Source: Streptomyces sp. NBC_00273
Lineage (GTDB): Bacteria; Actinomycetota; Actinomycetes; Streptomycetales; Streptomycetaceae
Direction of reading: 5' to 3'
DNA: 64,000 nt
Assembly: GCF_036178145.1 (NCBI RefSeq)
Contig: NZ_CP108067.1
Location: 8,013,001 to 8,077,000 of the forward strand
In this document: one piece after another, positions 1 through 10,182 of the stretch
Layout: every line of letters starts with the position of its first letter
Numbering within the stretch: the stretch's first letter is position 1
The notes under the pieces: generated by a model
Database searches by the model: none
What the model was told of the DNA's origin: nothing
The model's input: only the letters and a program-made list of their open reading frames with translations
Made by a program: the position numbers and the translations under genes

Positions 1-298
1 AATCGCCTACGGGGACGGCCCGGTACCCCTCAACGAGGGCCGTCCCGTCACCCGTCTCACCGTGCTCAACGCGGCCGACCGGCCGGTCCAGGTCGGATCC
101 CACTACCACTTCGCCGAGGCCAACCCCGGCCTCGACTTCGACCGCACCGCCGCCCGCGGGCTCCGGCTCAACGTCGCCGCCGGGACGGCCGTCCGCTTCG
201 AACCGGGCATCCCGGTCGCGGTGGAACTCGTACCGCTGGCGGGCCTGCGCACCGTACCCGGGCTGCGCGGCGAGACCGGAGGGCCGCTCGATGGCTGA
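1..298 (+). CDS. ureB: Urease beta subunit (or gamma-beta fusion), 3' part
   Basis: This is the 3' end of a gene that begins upstream of the window; the reading frame starts at base 2 and stops at 298. The C-terminal residues include the urease-beta hallmark VGSHYHF and the segment [10 protein letters not shown], which are typical of UreB. Urease hydrolyses urea to ammonia and carbamate in the cytoplasm, and the beta subunit is a structural part of the holoenzyme. The stop overlaps the ureC start (ATGGCTGA, 291-298), so translation is probably coupled. Streptomycetes can have either separate ureA and ureB or a ureAB fusion; which applies here cannot be seen. Confidence 0.93.
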   Translation, partial: IAYGDGPVPLNEGRPVTRLTVLNAADRPVQVGSHYHFAEANPGLDFDRTAARGLRLNVAAGTAVRFEPGIPVAVELVPLAGLRTVPGLRGETGGPLDG

Positions 299-2012
299 GC
301 TCTCCCGCCAGGTGTACGCCGACCTCTTCGGGCCGACCGCAGGTGACCGGATCCGGCTCGCCGACACCGACCTCTTCGTCGAGATCGAGCAGGACCTCAG
401 CGGCGGCCCCGGGCGGGCCGGCGACGAGGCCGTCTTCGGCGGCGGCAAGGTGATCCGCGAATCCATGGGGCAGGCCCGCACCACCCGGGCCGAGGGCGCT
501 CCCGACACCGTGATCACCGGGGTCGTCGTCCTCGACCACTGGGGCATCGTCAAGGCCGACCTCGGCATCCGCGACGGCCGGATCTGCGGCATCGGCAAGG
601 CCGGCAACCCCGACACCATGGACGGGGTCGACCCCGCACTGGTCATCGGCCCCGAGACCGAGGTCATCGCCGGCAACGGGAAGATCGTCACCGCCGGTGC
701 CATCGACGCCCACGTGCACTTCATCTCCCCGACGGTCATCGAGGAGGCGCTCGCCTCCGGGACCACCACTCTCGTCGGCGGCGGGACCGGACCGGCCGAA
801 GGGAGCAAGGCCACCACCGTCACCCCCGGGCCCTGGCACCTGGCCCGGATGTTCGCGGCCCTGGAGGCCTATCCGGTCAACATCGGCCTGCTCGGCAAGG
901 GCAACACGATGTCCCGCGAGGGGATGCACTCCCAACTGCGCGGCGGCGCCCTCGGATTCAAGATCCACGAGGACTGGGGGGCCACCCCCGCCGTCATCGA
1001 CGCCTGCCTCTCGGTGTGCGAGGAGACCGGCGCCCAGGTCGCCATCCACACCGACACGCTCAACGAAGCCGGTTTCGTCGCCGACACCCTCGCCGCCATC
1101 GCCGGACGGACCATCCACTCGTACCACACCGAGGGCGCCGGCGGCGGGCACGCACCCGACATCATCACCGTGGTCTCCGAGCCGAACGTCCTGCCCAGCT
1201 CCACCAACCCCACCCGGCCGCACACGGTCAACACCGTCGAGGAACACCTCGACATGCTGATGGTCTGCCACCACCTCAACCCGGCCGTCCCCGAGGACCT
1301 CGCCTTCGCCGAATCGCGGATCCGGCCCTCGACCATAGCGGCCGAGGACGTCCTCCACGACCTCGGAGCCATCTCCATCATCTCCTCCGACTCCCAGGCC
1401 ATGGGCCGGGTCGGCGAGGTCGTGCTGCGCACCTGGCAGACCGCCCACGTGATGAAGAAGCGGCGCGGCTTCCTCCCCGGCGACGGACCCGCCGACAACC
1501 ACCGGGCCCGCCGTTACGTCGCCAAGTACACGATCAACCCCGCAGTGGCCCAGGGACTCGCCCGCGAGATCGGCTCGGTCGAGATCGGCAAACTCGCGGA
1601 CCTGGTGCTGTGGAACCCGGCCTTCTTCGGGGTCAAGCCCGAACTCGTCATCAAGGGCGGCCAGATCGCCTACGCGCAGATGGGCGACGCCAACGCCTCC
1701 ATCCCCACCCCGCAGCCCGTCCTGCCCCGGCCCATGTTCGGCAGCCACGGTCGCGCGCCCGCCCTCAACTCCCTGAACTTCACCGCCCAGGCCGCGCTCG
1801 ACGACGGACTGCCCGAACGGCTCCAGCTGGGCAAGCAGTTCGTGGCCATCGAGGGCACCCGCAAGCTGAGCAAGGCCGACATGCGCAACAACGACGCCAT
1901 GCCGAGGGTCGAGGTCGACGCCGACACCTTCACGGTCTCCATCGACGGGGAAGCCGTGGAACCGGCACCCGCGGCGGAACTGCCCATGGCCCAGCGCTAC
2001 TTCCTGTTCTGA
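291..2012 (+). CDS. ureC: Urease alpha (catalytic) subunit
   Basis: 573 aa, the usual UreC length. The catalytic set is intact, numbered about +7 relative to the Klebsiella enzyme: His141 and His143 in AHVHF, the carbamylated Lys224 in GFKIHEDWG with His226, the active-site flap His327 in MVCHHL, and Asp367 in SSDSQAMG. The protein carries the dinickel centre that hydrolyses urea. It overlaps ureB by 8 nt and is followed 16 nt later by ureF. Nothing suggests damage. Confidence 0.98.
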   Translation: MAELSRQVYADLFGPTAGDRIRLADTDLFVEIEQDLSGGPGRAGDEAVFGGGKVIRESMGQARTTRAEGAPDTVITGVVVLDHWGIVKADLGIRDGRICGIGKAGNPDTMDGVDPALVIGPETEVIAGNGKIVTAGAIDAHVHFISPTVIEEALASGTTTLVGGGTGPAEGSKATTVTPGPWHLARMFAALEAYPVNIGLLGKGNTMSREGMHSQLRGGALGFKIHEDWGATPAVIDACLSVCEETGAQVAIHTDTLNEAGFVADTLAAIAGRTIHSYHTEGAGGGHAPDIITVVSEPNVLPSSTNPTRPHTVNTVEEHLDMLMVCHHLNPAVPEDLAFAESRIRPSTIAAEDVLHDLGAISIISSDSQAMGRVGEVVLRTWQTAHVMKKRRGFLPGDGPADNHRARRYVAKYTINPAVAQGLAREIGSVEIGKLADLVLWNPAFFGVKPELVIKGGQIAYAQMGDANASIPTPQPVLPRPMFGSHGRAPALNSLNFTAQAALDDGLPERLQLGKQFVAIEGTRKLSKADMRNNDAMPRVEVDADTFTVSIDGEAVEPAPAAELPMAQRYFLF

Positions 2013-2028
2013 GAAGAGGTCCTTGCCG

Positions 2029-2703
2029 ATGAGCCGCGCCGCGCTGCTCGTCCTCGCCGACGGCCGCTTCCCCGCCGGGGGGCACGCCCACTCCGGCGGG
2101 GCCGAGGCCGCCTGCAAGGCGGGCCGGATCCATGACGCCACCACACTGGAGGACTTCTGCCGGGGCCGGCTGCACACCGCCGGCCTCACCGCCGCCGCGC
2201 TCGCTGCGGCCGCCGCCCTCGGGCTCGACCCGGCCGTGCTCGACGCCGCCGCCGACGCCCGCACCCCGTCGCCGGCGCTGCGCACCGCGGCCCGGCGGCT
2301 CGGGCGGCAGCTGCTGCGCGCCGCCCGGGCCACCTGGCCCGCCGCCGAACTGGAGTCCCTGGCAGCGGCGTTCCCGCGCGGGGCCCACCAGCCCGTGGTG
2401 CTCGGCATCACCGCCCGGGCGGCCGGGCTCGGGCCCGGGGACGCCGCGCACGTGGCGGCGTACGAGAGCGTCGGCGGACCCGCCACCGCGACCGTACGGC
2501 TGCTGGGCCTGGACCCCTTCGAGGCGAGCGGGGTGCTGGCCCGGCTCGCCCCCGAACTCGACGCCGTCGCGGCCCGGGCGGAGCGGGCCGCGCTGCGAGC
2601 CCGCTCCCAGGGCCCGGACGCGCTGCCCGCGGCCTCCTCGCCGCTGCTGGACATCTCGGCGGAGGTCCATGCCGACTGGCCGGTTCGCCTCTTCGCTTCC
2701 TGA
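2029..2703 (+). CDS. ureF: Urease accessory protein UreF
   Basis: About 224 aa. The N-terminus carries the UreF pattern [21 protein letters not shown]. UreF acts in the UreD-UreF-UreG assembly complex that carbamylates the active-site lysine and loads nickel into UreC. The ATG at 2029 is chosen because GAAGAGG (2013-2019) lies 9 nt upstream. An in-frame TTG at 2023 would sit too close to it. It lies between ureC and ureG in a compact operon. No ureE lies between ureC and ureF, which is the usual actinobacterial order. Confidence 0.93.
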   Translation: MSRAALLVLADGRFPAGGHAHSGGAEAACKAGRIHDATTLEDFCRGRLHTAGLTAAALAAAAALGLDPAVLDAAADARTPSPALRTAARRLGRQLLRAARATWPAAELESLAAAFPRGAHQPVVLGITARAAGLGPGDAAHVAAYESVGGPATATVRLLGLDPFEASGVLARLAPELDAVAARAERAALRARSQGPDALPAASSPLLDISAEVHADWPVRLFAS

Positions 2704-2722
2704 CCCCCAAGGAGACACCCCC

Positions 2723-3414
<692 letters not shown>

Positions 3415-3418
<4 letters not shown>

Positions 3419-4257
3419 GCGGCGCGAACGCCACCGACACGGCCCCGGCACCCACGGCACCCACGGCGTCCCCGGCACCGGAGACGCCCCCGACGCTCCC
3501 GGCGGGCCTGCGGGCCACCGCCCGCATCCACGCCGTGGCCGACGGACGGGGCGGCACCGCCCTGCCGCTGCTCGCCGGGGAAGGGCCGCTCGCGCTGCGC
3601 CGCACGCGCTCGTCGTCGGGCGCCGAAGCCGGGGTCATGCTGGTCGGCGCGATGAGCGCCCCGCTCGGTGGGGACCACCTCACCATCGAGGCCACCGCCG
3701 GGCCCGAGGCGCAGCTCGCCCTCGCCTCGGCGGCGGCCACCCTGGCCCTGCCCGGCCGGTCCGGCGAGCCCGCACGGTACGACGTGCACCTCGTCGTGGG
3801 GGAGGGGGCATCGGTGCGGTGGCTGCCCGAGCCGCTGGTCTCGGTGCGCGGCAGCGACCTGAGGGTGCGCACCCGGGTCCGACTCGCCCCCACGGCACGG
3901 CTGGTGCTGCGCGAGGAGCAGGTGCTGGGCCGTACCGGGGAGGTTCCGGGCCTGCTGCGCAGCCGCGTCACCGTCGAGCGCGGAGGCCGCCCGCTGCTGG
4001 ACCAGGAACTCGCCTGCGGCCCCGGTGCGCCCGGTGGCTGGGACGGCCCGGCGGGCCTGGCCGGGTACCGGGCGCTCGGCCAGCTCCTCGTCGTTGACCC
4101 CGCCTTCGCCGAGGATCCGCCCGCAGCCGCGGTCCTCGGGGAGTTCGCCGCGGTGACGCCGCTGGCCGGCCCGGCCGTCCTGGTGACGGCCCTGGCCGCC
4201 GACGCCCTACTCGTGCGCGAGCTGCTGGACGAGGCCTGCCGTAGCTACGGGTGGTGA
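3415..4257 (+). CDS. ureD: Urease accessory protein UreD
   Basis: About 280 aa, starting at the GTG at 3415 that overlaps the ureG stop, so translation is coupled. Sequence signatures are [18 protein letters not shown] near the N-terminus and the [20 protein letters not shown] segment typical of UreD/UreH. UreD is the scaffold that docks UreF and UreG on the urease core during metallocentre assembly. It is the last gene of the operon. The first 30 or so residues are a low-complexity Ala/Pro/Thr stretch, which is common in actinobacterial UreD. Confidence 0.93.
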
Positions 4258-4332
4258 AAGCGGGACGCATCAGGCACCGCTCAGCGGTACACGCCTTTCC
4301 GGTTATCGGGTTGGCAAAGAAGTCGATCCGGC

Positions 4333-4362
4333 CCTGTCGCCGGATCCCGATCAGGCGACAGG
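4333..4362. terminator. Inverted repeat after ureD
   Basis: CCTGTCGCC (4333-4341) and GGCGACAGG (4354-4362) form a perfect 9-bp stem with a 12-nt loop, 75 nt after the ureD stop and 77 nt before the next start. It may end urease transcription or act as an operator for the downstream hydrolase gene. There is no U-tract. Confidence 0.5.
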
Positions 4363-4438
4363 ATCCCCCTGCACGCCGACGACCGAAACGACCAACTCGG
4401 CCGCCCACGGCCGTACCTGACGCAGGGGGAACAACCAC

Positions 4439-6112
4439 GTGATACGCAACGCGGCGCTGGGGAGCGCCGCCACACTGATCACCGGCACACTCGCGGCGAG
4501 CCTGCTGCTGGCGCCGCCCGCCGCAGCGGCCTCCGCCGGCAGCGACGGCAAGGTGCCGGAGGCGCTGGGCGTCCAGATCGCCGCCGCCCGCGCCGCCCGG
4601 GCCGGGATCGACTGGAAGGACTGCCCGGCGGACTGGGGCTTCGAGAAGCCCATCCAGTGCGGATGGGTCAAGGTCCCGCTCGACTACGCCAAGCCGTACG
4701 GCAAGACCATCGACATCGCCGTCGACCGCATCGGCAGCACGGGGACCAAGGAGGAGCGCCAGGGCGCGCTCGTCTACAACCCCGGCGGTCCGGGTGGTTC
4801 CGGCATGCGCTTCCCGCGCCGTGTCACCACCAAGAGCCCGCTGTGGGTCAACACCTCCAAGGCCTACGACTTCGTGGGCTTCGACCCCCGCGGCGTCGGC
4901 CACTCGGCGCCGATCTCCTGCATCGACCCGCAGGAGTTCGTCAAGGCCCCCAAGGCCGACCCGGTCCCGGACTCCGTGGCCGACAAGCGCGCCCAGCGCA
5001 AGCTCGCCGCCGAGTACGCGGACGGCTGCAAGGAGCGCAGCGGCGAGATGCTGCCGCACATGACCACGCCGAACACCGCGCGCGACCTCGACGTGATCCG
5101 TGCCGGCCTCGGCGAGAAGAAGCTGAACTACCTCGGCGTCTCCTACGGCACCTACCTGGGCGGGGTCTACGCGACCCTCTTCCCGACGCACGTGCGCCGC
5201 ATGATCGTCGACAGCGTGGTGGACCCGTCGCAGGACAACATCTGGTACGAGGCCAACCTCGGCCAGGACGTCGCCTTCCAGATGCGCTGGAACGACTGGC
5301 AGGACTGGGTCGCCAAGAACGACTCCGTCTTCCACCTCGGAGACACCCGCGCCAAGGTCGAGGCCAAGTATCAGGAGCTGCGCGCCAAGGCCAAGGCCAA
5401 GCCGCTCGGCGGGGTCGTCGGCCCGGCCGAGCTCATCGGCTTCTTCCAGGGCGCCCCGTACTACGACTCCTCCTGGGTGCCCGTCGCCCAGACCTTCGCG
5501 GCCTGGGCGGCCGGTGACGAGCAGGCGCTCGTCGACGCCATCGCTCCGGACATGACGGACATCAAGGGCAACGCGGCGGCGGAGAACGGCAACGCCGTCT
5601 ACACCGCCGTCGAGTGCGCCGACGCGAAGTGGCCCACCAGCTGGTCCAAGTGGGACCGGGACAACAGCAAGCTGCACCAGAAGTACCCGTTCCTGACCTG
5701 GTCCAACGCGTGGATGAACCTCCCCTGCGCGACCTGGAAGGCCAAGCAGAGCACCCCGATCGCGGTCGGCGCCAAGCGCGGGCTGCCGCCCGTACTGATC
5801 GTCCAGTCCGAGCGGGACGCGGCCACGCCGTACAAGGGCGCGGTCGAACTGCACCGCAGCCTCGCCGGCTCGCGGCTGATCACCGAGAAGGGCGCGGGCT
5901 CGCACGGTGTCACCAGCCTGGTGAACCCCTGCATCAACACCCGGGTGGACGCCTACCTGCTCACCGGCAAGGTCGACGCCAAGGACGTGACGTGCACCCC
6001 GCACGCCACCCCCGTGGCCCCGGCCCCGGCCGCGGCGAAGTCCCTGTCGTCCGACGCGCCGGCCGAGTCCTCGGTCTTCCCGGCGCCGGAGGAGCTCCCC
6101 GCCGTCCGTTAA
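4439..6112 (+). CDS. Secreted alpha/beta hydrolase, TAP-type (tripeptidyl aminopeptidase-like)
   Basis: 557 aa from a GTG with GGGGGA 8 nt upstream. Residues 1-32 look like a Sec signal peptide ending in PAAAAS. The fold signatures are NPGGPGGSG at 114-122 (oxyanion region), the nucleophile elbow GVSYG with Ser235, and a C-terminal part with ERDAATPYKGA and GAGSHGV carrying the presumed Asp and His of the triad. This matches the Streptomyces SlpD/SlpE and TAP family of secreted peptidases that remove N-terminal peptides from exported proteins. The substrate cannot be told from sequence. It is monocistronic. Confidence 0.88.
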   Translation: MIRNAALGSAATLITGTLAASLLLAPPAAAASAGSDGKVPEALGVQIAAARAARAGIDWKDCPADWGFEKPIQCGWVKVPLDYAKPYGKTIDIAVDRIGSTGTKEERQGALVYNPGGPGGSGMRFPRRVTTKSPLWVNTSKAYDFVGFDPRGVGHSAPISCIDPQEFVKAPKADPVPDSVADKRAQRKLAAEYADGCKERSGEMLPHMTTPNTARDLDVIRAGLGEKKLNYLGVSYGTYLGGVYATLFPTHVRRMIVDSVVDPSQDNIWYEANLGQDVAFQMRWNDWQDWVAKNDSVFHLGDTRAKVEAKYQELRAKAKAKPLGGVVGPAELIGFFQGAPYYDSSWVPVAQTFAAWAAGDEQALVDAIAPDMTDIKGNAAAENGNAVYTAVECADAKWPTSWSKWDRDNSKLHQKYPFLTWSNAWMNLPCATWKAKQSTPIAVGAKRGLPPVLIVQSERDAATPYKGAVELHRSLAGSRLITEKGAGSHGVTSLVNPCINTRVDAYLLTGKVDAKDVTCTPHATPVAPAPAAAKSLSSDAPAESSVFPAPEELPAVR

Positions 6113-6140
6113 GGACCGGCGGGATCGAGCGGGAGAAGGC

Positions 6141-6851
6141 TCAGCGCGCGGTGCGCCGGGCCTTCTTCCGCTGTTCCTCCTCCTCGGCCTTGACCTCGGC
6201 CGCGTACCGGTCGACGTACTCCTGGCCGGACAGCCCGAGGATCGCGTACATGATCTCGTCGGTGACCGCCCGCAGGACCGCGCGTTCGCCCTCCATCCCG
6301 GCGTACCGGGAGAAGTCCATCGGCTCGCCGAAGCGGATCGTCACCCGCCGGATCTTCGGGATCTTCTTCCCGGGCGGCTGGATCTCGAAGGTGCCGACCA
6401 TCGCGCAGGGCACCACCGGCACCCGGGCGCCCAGGGCCATCGCCGCCACGCCCACCTTGCCCTTGTAGAGCCGGCCGTCGTGCGAGCGCGTGCCCTCCGG
6501 GTAGATGCCCAACAGCTCGTCCTTGGCCAGTACCGCCAGCCCCTCGCGCAGGGCGGCCTGCCCGGCGTCCTTGCCGGACCGGTCCACGGGGATCTGCCCG
6601 GCGCTGCGGAAGAACGCGGCGGTGAGCCGGCCCTTGATCCCGGGACCGGTGAAGTACTCGGCCTTGGCCAGGAAGGTGATCCGCCGCTTGAGGATGGCGG
6701 GCATCAGGAAGTGGTCCGAGAAGGACAGGTGATTGCCCGCGACGATGGCGGCGCCCTCGGCGGGGATGTTCTCCAGACCCTCGATCCGGGGTCTGAACAG
6801 CAGCCGCAGCAGGGGGCCGAGCAACACGTGCTTGAGCAAGTGGTAGAACAC
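6141..6851 (-). CDS. 1-acylglycerol-3-phosphate acyltransferase-like (PlsC family)
   Basis: 236 aa. The HX4D acyltransferase motif is NHLSFSD with His41 and Asp46, and the acceptor-phosphate motif is PEGTRS at 118-123. Members transfer an acyl chain from acyl-CoA or acyl-ACP to lysophosphatidic acid or related acceptors at the inner face of the membrane. The N-terminal 20 residues are hydrophobic and may anchor it. The C-terminus is a charged EEEQRKKARRTAR tail. The GTG start is preceded by GGGAG. It is convergent with the hydrolase gene, with only 28 nt between stops. Confidence 0.9.
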   Translation of the reverse strand: MFYHLLKHVLLGPLLRLLFRPRIEGLENIPAEGAAIVAGNHLSFSDHFLMPAILKRRITFLAKAEYFTGPGIKGRLTAAFFRSAGQIPVDRSGKDAGQAALREGLAVLAKDELLGIYPEGTRSHDGRLYKGKVGVAAMALGARVPVVPCAMVGTFEIQPPGKKIPKIRRVTIRFGEPMDFSRYAGMEGERAVLRAVTDEIMYAILGLSGQEYVDRYAAEVKAEEEEQRKKARRTAR

Positions 6852-6935
6852 CAGGCCGCTCCCGTCGACATCCCGTTGTCACAGCCATATTACGGACGGT
6901 GAGCCACGGGAAGCAGGGGGCGGACGGGACCTTAC

Positions 6936-7094
6936 TCAGACATTGCGCGTGGCGGCCATCCCGGCGGTCAGCAGCCCCAGCACCACCCAGCCGAACCACA
7001 GCCAGCCGTTGCTGCCGAGGGCCACGGAATACGTGGCGACGGCCACCAGAGCGGCGAAGGTCATCACGGCCATCGCCTTAACGGATCCGGTCAT
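6936..7094 (-). CDS. Small two-helix membrane protein downstream of the CtaG-like gene
   Basis: 52 aa, MTGSVKAMAVMTF... to ...AATRNV. Two hydrophobic stretches (about residues 7-24 and 29-45) indicate a hairpin membrane protein. It lies 32 nt after the CtaG-like gene on the same strand, so the two are probably cotranscribed. The ribosome binding site is weak, which fits translation following the upstream gene. No enzymatic motif is visible. A role in cytochrome oxidase assembly is inferred only from position. Confidence 0.55.
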   Translation of the reverse strand: MTGSVKAMAVMTFAALVAVATYSVALGSNGWLWFGWVVLGLLTAGMAATRNV

Positions 7095-7126
7095 GCCCCA
7101 TGGTGGCGCGCGAAGGCGGTTTCGCG

Positions 7127-8089
7127 CTACTGGCCACGCGCTCGGAGCGAGGCGAGATACGCGTTGTACGCCGCCAGCTCCTTGTCGCCGTTGCGGTCCT
7201 CGGCCCGGTCGGACCGCCGCGCGGCCCGCTGCTCGGAGTGGTACCACTGGTAGACGAGGGCGATCAGGACCAGCACCGAGGGGATCTCGCTGAAGGCCCA
7301 GGCGATGCCGCCGCCCCACTGCTGGTCGAGCAGGGGGTCGATGCCGAGGGACGCCGGCGGGTTCGCGTACGTCTTGATCATCGGCTGGCTCGCCATCATC
7401 AGGGCGATGCCGAAGAAGGCGTGGAAGGGCATGCCCGCGAACAGTTCCAGCATCCGCATCACGTAGCCGGGCCGGTGCGGGCCCGGGTCGATGCCCATGA
7501 TCGGCCAGAAGAAGATGAGGCCGACCGCGAGGAAGTGGACCATCATCGCGATGTGCCCGGTCCGGCTCTCCATCAGGAAGTCGAAGAGCGGGGTGAAGTA
7601 CAGGGCGTAGAGGCTCGCGATGAACATCGGGATCGTGAAGGCCGGGTGGGTGATCACCTTCATGTACCGGCTGTGCAGCAGCATCAGCAGCAGCTCGCGC
7701 GGCCCCTTGCTGCCGCGGGCGGCGGGCGGCAGCGCACGCAGCGCCAGCGTCACCGGGGCGCCCAGCAGCACCAGGATCGGGGTGACCATGCTGATCACCA
7801 TGTGCTGGACCATGTGGACGCTGAACATGACCATGCCGTAGTCGTTCAGCTTGGTGCACATCACGAGGAGCACGGTCAGCACGCCCACGGTGAAGGCGAT
7901 GGTCCGGCCCAGCGGCCAGGCGTCCCCGCGCCGGCGCAGCCGCAGCACGCCCCACCCGTACAGGGCGAGTCCGACCAGCGAGCCGATCAGGAAGAAGGAG
8001 TCGAAGGAGAACTCCAGCCCGCGCCCGAGAGTGAACGGCGGCAGGTCCATGTCCATGTGCATGTCCATGCCGTGCCCGCTGTGATCCAT
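7127..8089 (-). CDS. ctaG: Cytochrome c oxidase assembly protein, CtaG (caa3)-like
   Basis: 320 aa. The N-terminus is rich in His and Met (MDHSGHGMDMHMDMD), a probable copper-binding patch, followed by about seven hydrophobic segments. Conserved features include HMVQHMVI and PPAARG in the family pattern. CtaG-type proteins help insert copper into the caa3/aa3 oxidase. The ATG at 8089 is chosen because GGGAG sits 8 nt upstream; upstream in-frame codons lack a good site. The partner gene at 6936 follows. The copper-chaperone role is family knowledge, not shown here. Confidence 0.85.
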   Translation of the reverse strand: MDHSGHGMDMHMDMDLPPFTLGRGLEFSFDSFFLIGSLVGLALYGWGVLRLRRRGDAWPLGRTIAFTVGVLTVLLVMCTKLNDYGMVMFSVHMVQHMVISMVTPILVLLGAPVTLALRALPPAARGSKGPRELLLMLLHSRYMKVITHPAFTIPMFIASLYALYFTPLFDFLMESRTGHIAMMVHFLAVGLIFFWPIMGIDPGPHRPGYVMRMLELFAGMPFHAFFGIALMMASQPMIKTYANPPASLGIDPLLDQQWGGGIAWAFSEIPSVLVLIALVYQWYHSEQRAARRSDRAEDRNGDKELAAYNAYLASLRARGQ

Positions 8090-8129
8090 CTGTTCACTCC
8101 CTTGACCGTGATGCCCCACCACAGTAATG

Positions 8130-8161
8130 CCGCCCCCGTACGCTCTTGCGCGCGGGGGCGG
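8130..8161 (-). terminator. Terminator-like hairpin after pfkA
   Basis: CCGCCCCCG (8130-8138) pairs with CGGGGGCGG (8153-8161), a 9-bp GC stem with a 14-nt loop, 32 nt past the pfkA stop on the minus strand and before the ctaG-like start. Confidence 0.6.
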
Positions 8162-8192
8162 CCCAGGATAAAAGGGGCGCACAAAAGGGACG

Positions 8193-9218
8193 TCAGAGAA
8201 CCGTCTGCGCCTCGTCGTAGCGGTCGGCCGGAACCGTCTTGAGGGTCGACGTCGCCTCGGCGAGCGGCACCATCACGATGTCCGTCCCGCGCAGCGCGGT
8301 CAGCATGCCGAACTCGCCCCGGTGCGCCGCCTCCACCGCGTGCCAGCCGAAGCGGGTGGCGAGGACCCGGTCGTACGCGGTGGGCGTGCCGCCGCGCTGC
8401 ACGTGGCCCAGGATGACCGGCCGGGCCTCCTTGCCCAGGCGGTGCTCCAGCTCCACGGCGAGACGGTTGCCGATGCCGGCGAACCGCTCGTGCCCGTACA
8501 TGTCGACGCCGCCCTCCTCCAGGTCCATCGACCCGGGCCGCGGCTTGGCGCCCTCGGCGACCACGACGATCGCGAACCGCTTGCCCGCGGAGAAGCGCTC
8601 GCCGACGATCTCCGTCAGCTGCTCGATGTCGAAGGGGCGCTCCGGCACGACGATCGCGTGCGCGCCGGCCGCCATGCCCGAGTGCAGGGCGATCCAGCCC
8701 GTGTGGCGGCCCATGACCTCCACGACCATCACCCGCTGGTGGGACTCGGCGGTGGTCTTCAGCCGGTCCAGCGCCTCCGTGGCCACCCCGACGGCGGTGT
8801 CGAAGCCGAAGGTGACGTCGGTGGAGGCGATGTCGTTGTCGATGGTCTTCGGGACGCCGACGATGGGCAGACCGGCCTGCGAGAGCAGGTTCGCCGCCTT
8901 CAGGGTGCCCTCGCCGCCGATCGGGATGATCGCGTCGAGGCCGAGGTCCGCGACGTGGCCGCGGGCGCGCTCCACGCCGTCGCGCAGGTGCGCCGGCTGG
9001 ACCCGGGAAGAGCCGAGGATGGTGCCGCCGCGGGCGAGGATGCCGCCGACGGCGTCGAGGTCGAGCTTGCGGTAGTCCGCCTCCAGCAGGCCCTTCCAGC
9101 CGTCGAGGAAGCCGATCACCTCATCGCCGTGGTCGACCACGGCACGGTGCACGACGGAGCGGATGACGGCGTTGAGACCGGGGCAGTCGCCACCGGAAGT
9201 GAGCACACCTATGCGCAT
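8193..9218 (-). CDS. pfkA: 6-phosphofructokinase
   Basis: 341 aa. It contains the phosphate-binding N-terminus LTSGGDCPGLNAVIR, the nucleotide-site loop GGEGTLKAA (Gly104) and the catalytic PKTIDNDI (Lys124). Gly at 104 is the ATP-type residue, whereas PPi-dependent enzymes have Asp there. Lys at 124 is the residue shared with PPi-dependent relatives and with known actinobacterial ATP-PFKs. It phosphorylates fructose 6-phosphate in glycolysis. The ATG at 9218 is preceded by AAAGG; a TTG at 9239 is a less likely start. Confidence 0.96.
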   Translation of the reverse strand: MRIGVLTSGGDCPGLNAVIRSVVHRAVVDHGDEVIGFLDGWKGLLEADYRKLDLDAVGGILARGGTILGSSRVQPAHLRDGVERARGHVADLGLDAIIPIGGEGTLKAANLLSQAGLPIVGVPKTIDNDIASTDVTFGFDTAVGVATEALDRLKTTAESHQRVMVVEVMGRHTGWIALHSGMAAGAHAIVVPERPFDIEQLTEIVGERFSAGKRFAIVVVAEGAKPRPGSMDLEEGGVDMYGHERFAGIGNRLAVELEHRLGKEARPVILGHVQRGGTPTAYDRVLATRFGWHAVEAAHRGEFGMLTALRGTDIVMVPLAEATSTLKTVPADRYDEAQTVL

Positions 9219-9357
9219 GGCAGGAACGGACCTTTGCAACGTGGGCCGACGACCGGACCACGTCGTCCGGTTGGAACTAACGCCACCCTACAAGCGCCGG
9301 AGCGGTGGGCTGAACCATCCTCCACATGCTGGTCGCACTCGTCGTGCGAAACCACGT

Positions 9358-9389
9358 CGGCCCGGTCCCCCCTAGGGAAAACCGGGCCG
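9358..9389 (-). terminator. Terminator-like hairpin after murT-gatD
   Basis: CGGCCCGGT (9358-9366) and ACCGGGCCG (9381-9389) form a 9-bp GC stem with a 14-nt loop, 45 nt downstream of the gatD stop on the minus strand. A second smaller hairpin, TCGCAC/GTGCGA at 9333-9349, lies between it and the pfkA start. Confidence 0.65.
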
Positions 9390-9433
9390 AACACATGATG
9401 GAGGGGCCGCCCCGATGAGCGGTTCTCCGGGTG

Positions 9434-10162
9434 CTACGCGGGCTGCGTCGCGGTGGCGATGCGCTCCGCGCGCAGCGCCTCGTACCACCGGTCGTCTATG
9501 GCCGGCAGCGCGTTCACGTCGAGGGCCAGCTTCAGCAGCAGGTCCGCGATCTGCGGGTTGCGGGCCATCACGGGACCGTGCATGTACGTGCCGAACACCG
9601 TGTCGTTGTACGCGCCTTCGGTGCCGTCACCGGTGCCGTTGCCGCGGCCCATGGTCACCCGGGCGAACGCCTTGGCCGTCGGGCCGAGGTGGGTCACGCC
9701 CTGGTGGTTCTCGAAGCCCGTCAGCTGCGGCAGGCCCAGGCGCGGGTCGATGTCCGCGAGGACGTCGCCGACGCACCGCTCGCCCTCACCGCGCACGGTG
9801 ACGACGTCCAGCAGGCCGAGGCCCTCCTGGCGCTGGCCCTGGTCGTTGACGAACTCCTTGCCGAGGATCTGGTAACCGGCGCAGACGGAGAAGACGATCG
9901 CCCCGTTCGAGACGGCCCGCTCCAGGCCGCCGTCGCGCAGCAGGCGCTCCGCGGCCAGGCGCTGCGGCCGGTCCTCGCCACCGCCGATCAGATAGATGTC
10001 GCCCGAGGTGGGGATCGGCTGGTCGCTGCGCACGTCCACGCGCTGCACGTCCAGGCCGCGCTGGCGCGCCCGGCGCTCCACCACGAGGGCGTTGCCCTGG
10101 TCTCCGTACGTGCTCAGCAGGTCCGGGTAGACCCACACCAGACGCAGGCTGTTGTCGCTCAT
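9434..10162 (-). CDS. gatD: Lipid II isoglutaminyl synthase, glutaminase subunit GatD
   Basis: 242 aa with a class I glutamine amidotransferase fold. The nucleophile is Cys94 in FSVCAGYQ and the catalytic His is His195 in TYMHGP, matching GatD of the MurT-GatD complex. GatD releases ammonia from glutamine for MurT, which amidates the alpha-carboxyl of D-Glu in the lipid II stem peptide. The ATG at 10162 has AAGGAC 7 nt upstream. It lies 20 nt after murT in a two-gene operon. Confidence 0.95.
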   Translation of the reverse strand: MSDNSLRLVWVYPDLLSTYGDQGNALVVERRARQRGLDVQRVDVRSDQPIPTSGDIYLIGGGEDRPQRLAAERLLRDGGLERAVSNGAIVFSVCAGYQILGKEFVNDQGQRQEGLGLLDVVTVRGEGERCVGDVLADIDPRLGLPQLTGFENHQGVTHLGPTAKAFARVTMGRGNGTGDGTEGAYNDTVFGTYMHGPVMARNPQIADLLLKLALDVNALPAIDDRWYEALRAERIATATQPA

Positions 10163-10182
10163 GCTCTTGTCCTTTATGGGTA

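Noticed and set aside
168..2654. Long open frame antisense to ureC and ureF
   Set aside because: The product is Arg/Gly/Ala-rich with no family pattern, as expected from the reverse strand of GC-rich genes. The plus-strand urease genes have intact catalytic motifs.
6936..7955. A 339-codon minus-strand protein
   Set aside because: Most of this frame lies antiparallel or out of frame with the CtaG-like gene. Only the last 52 codons form a plausible separate small membrane protein.
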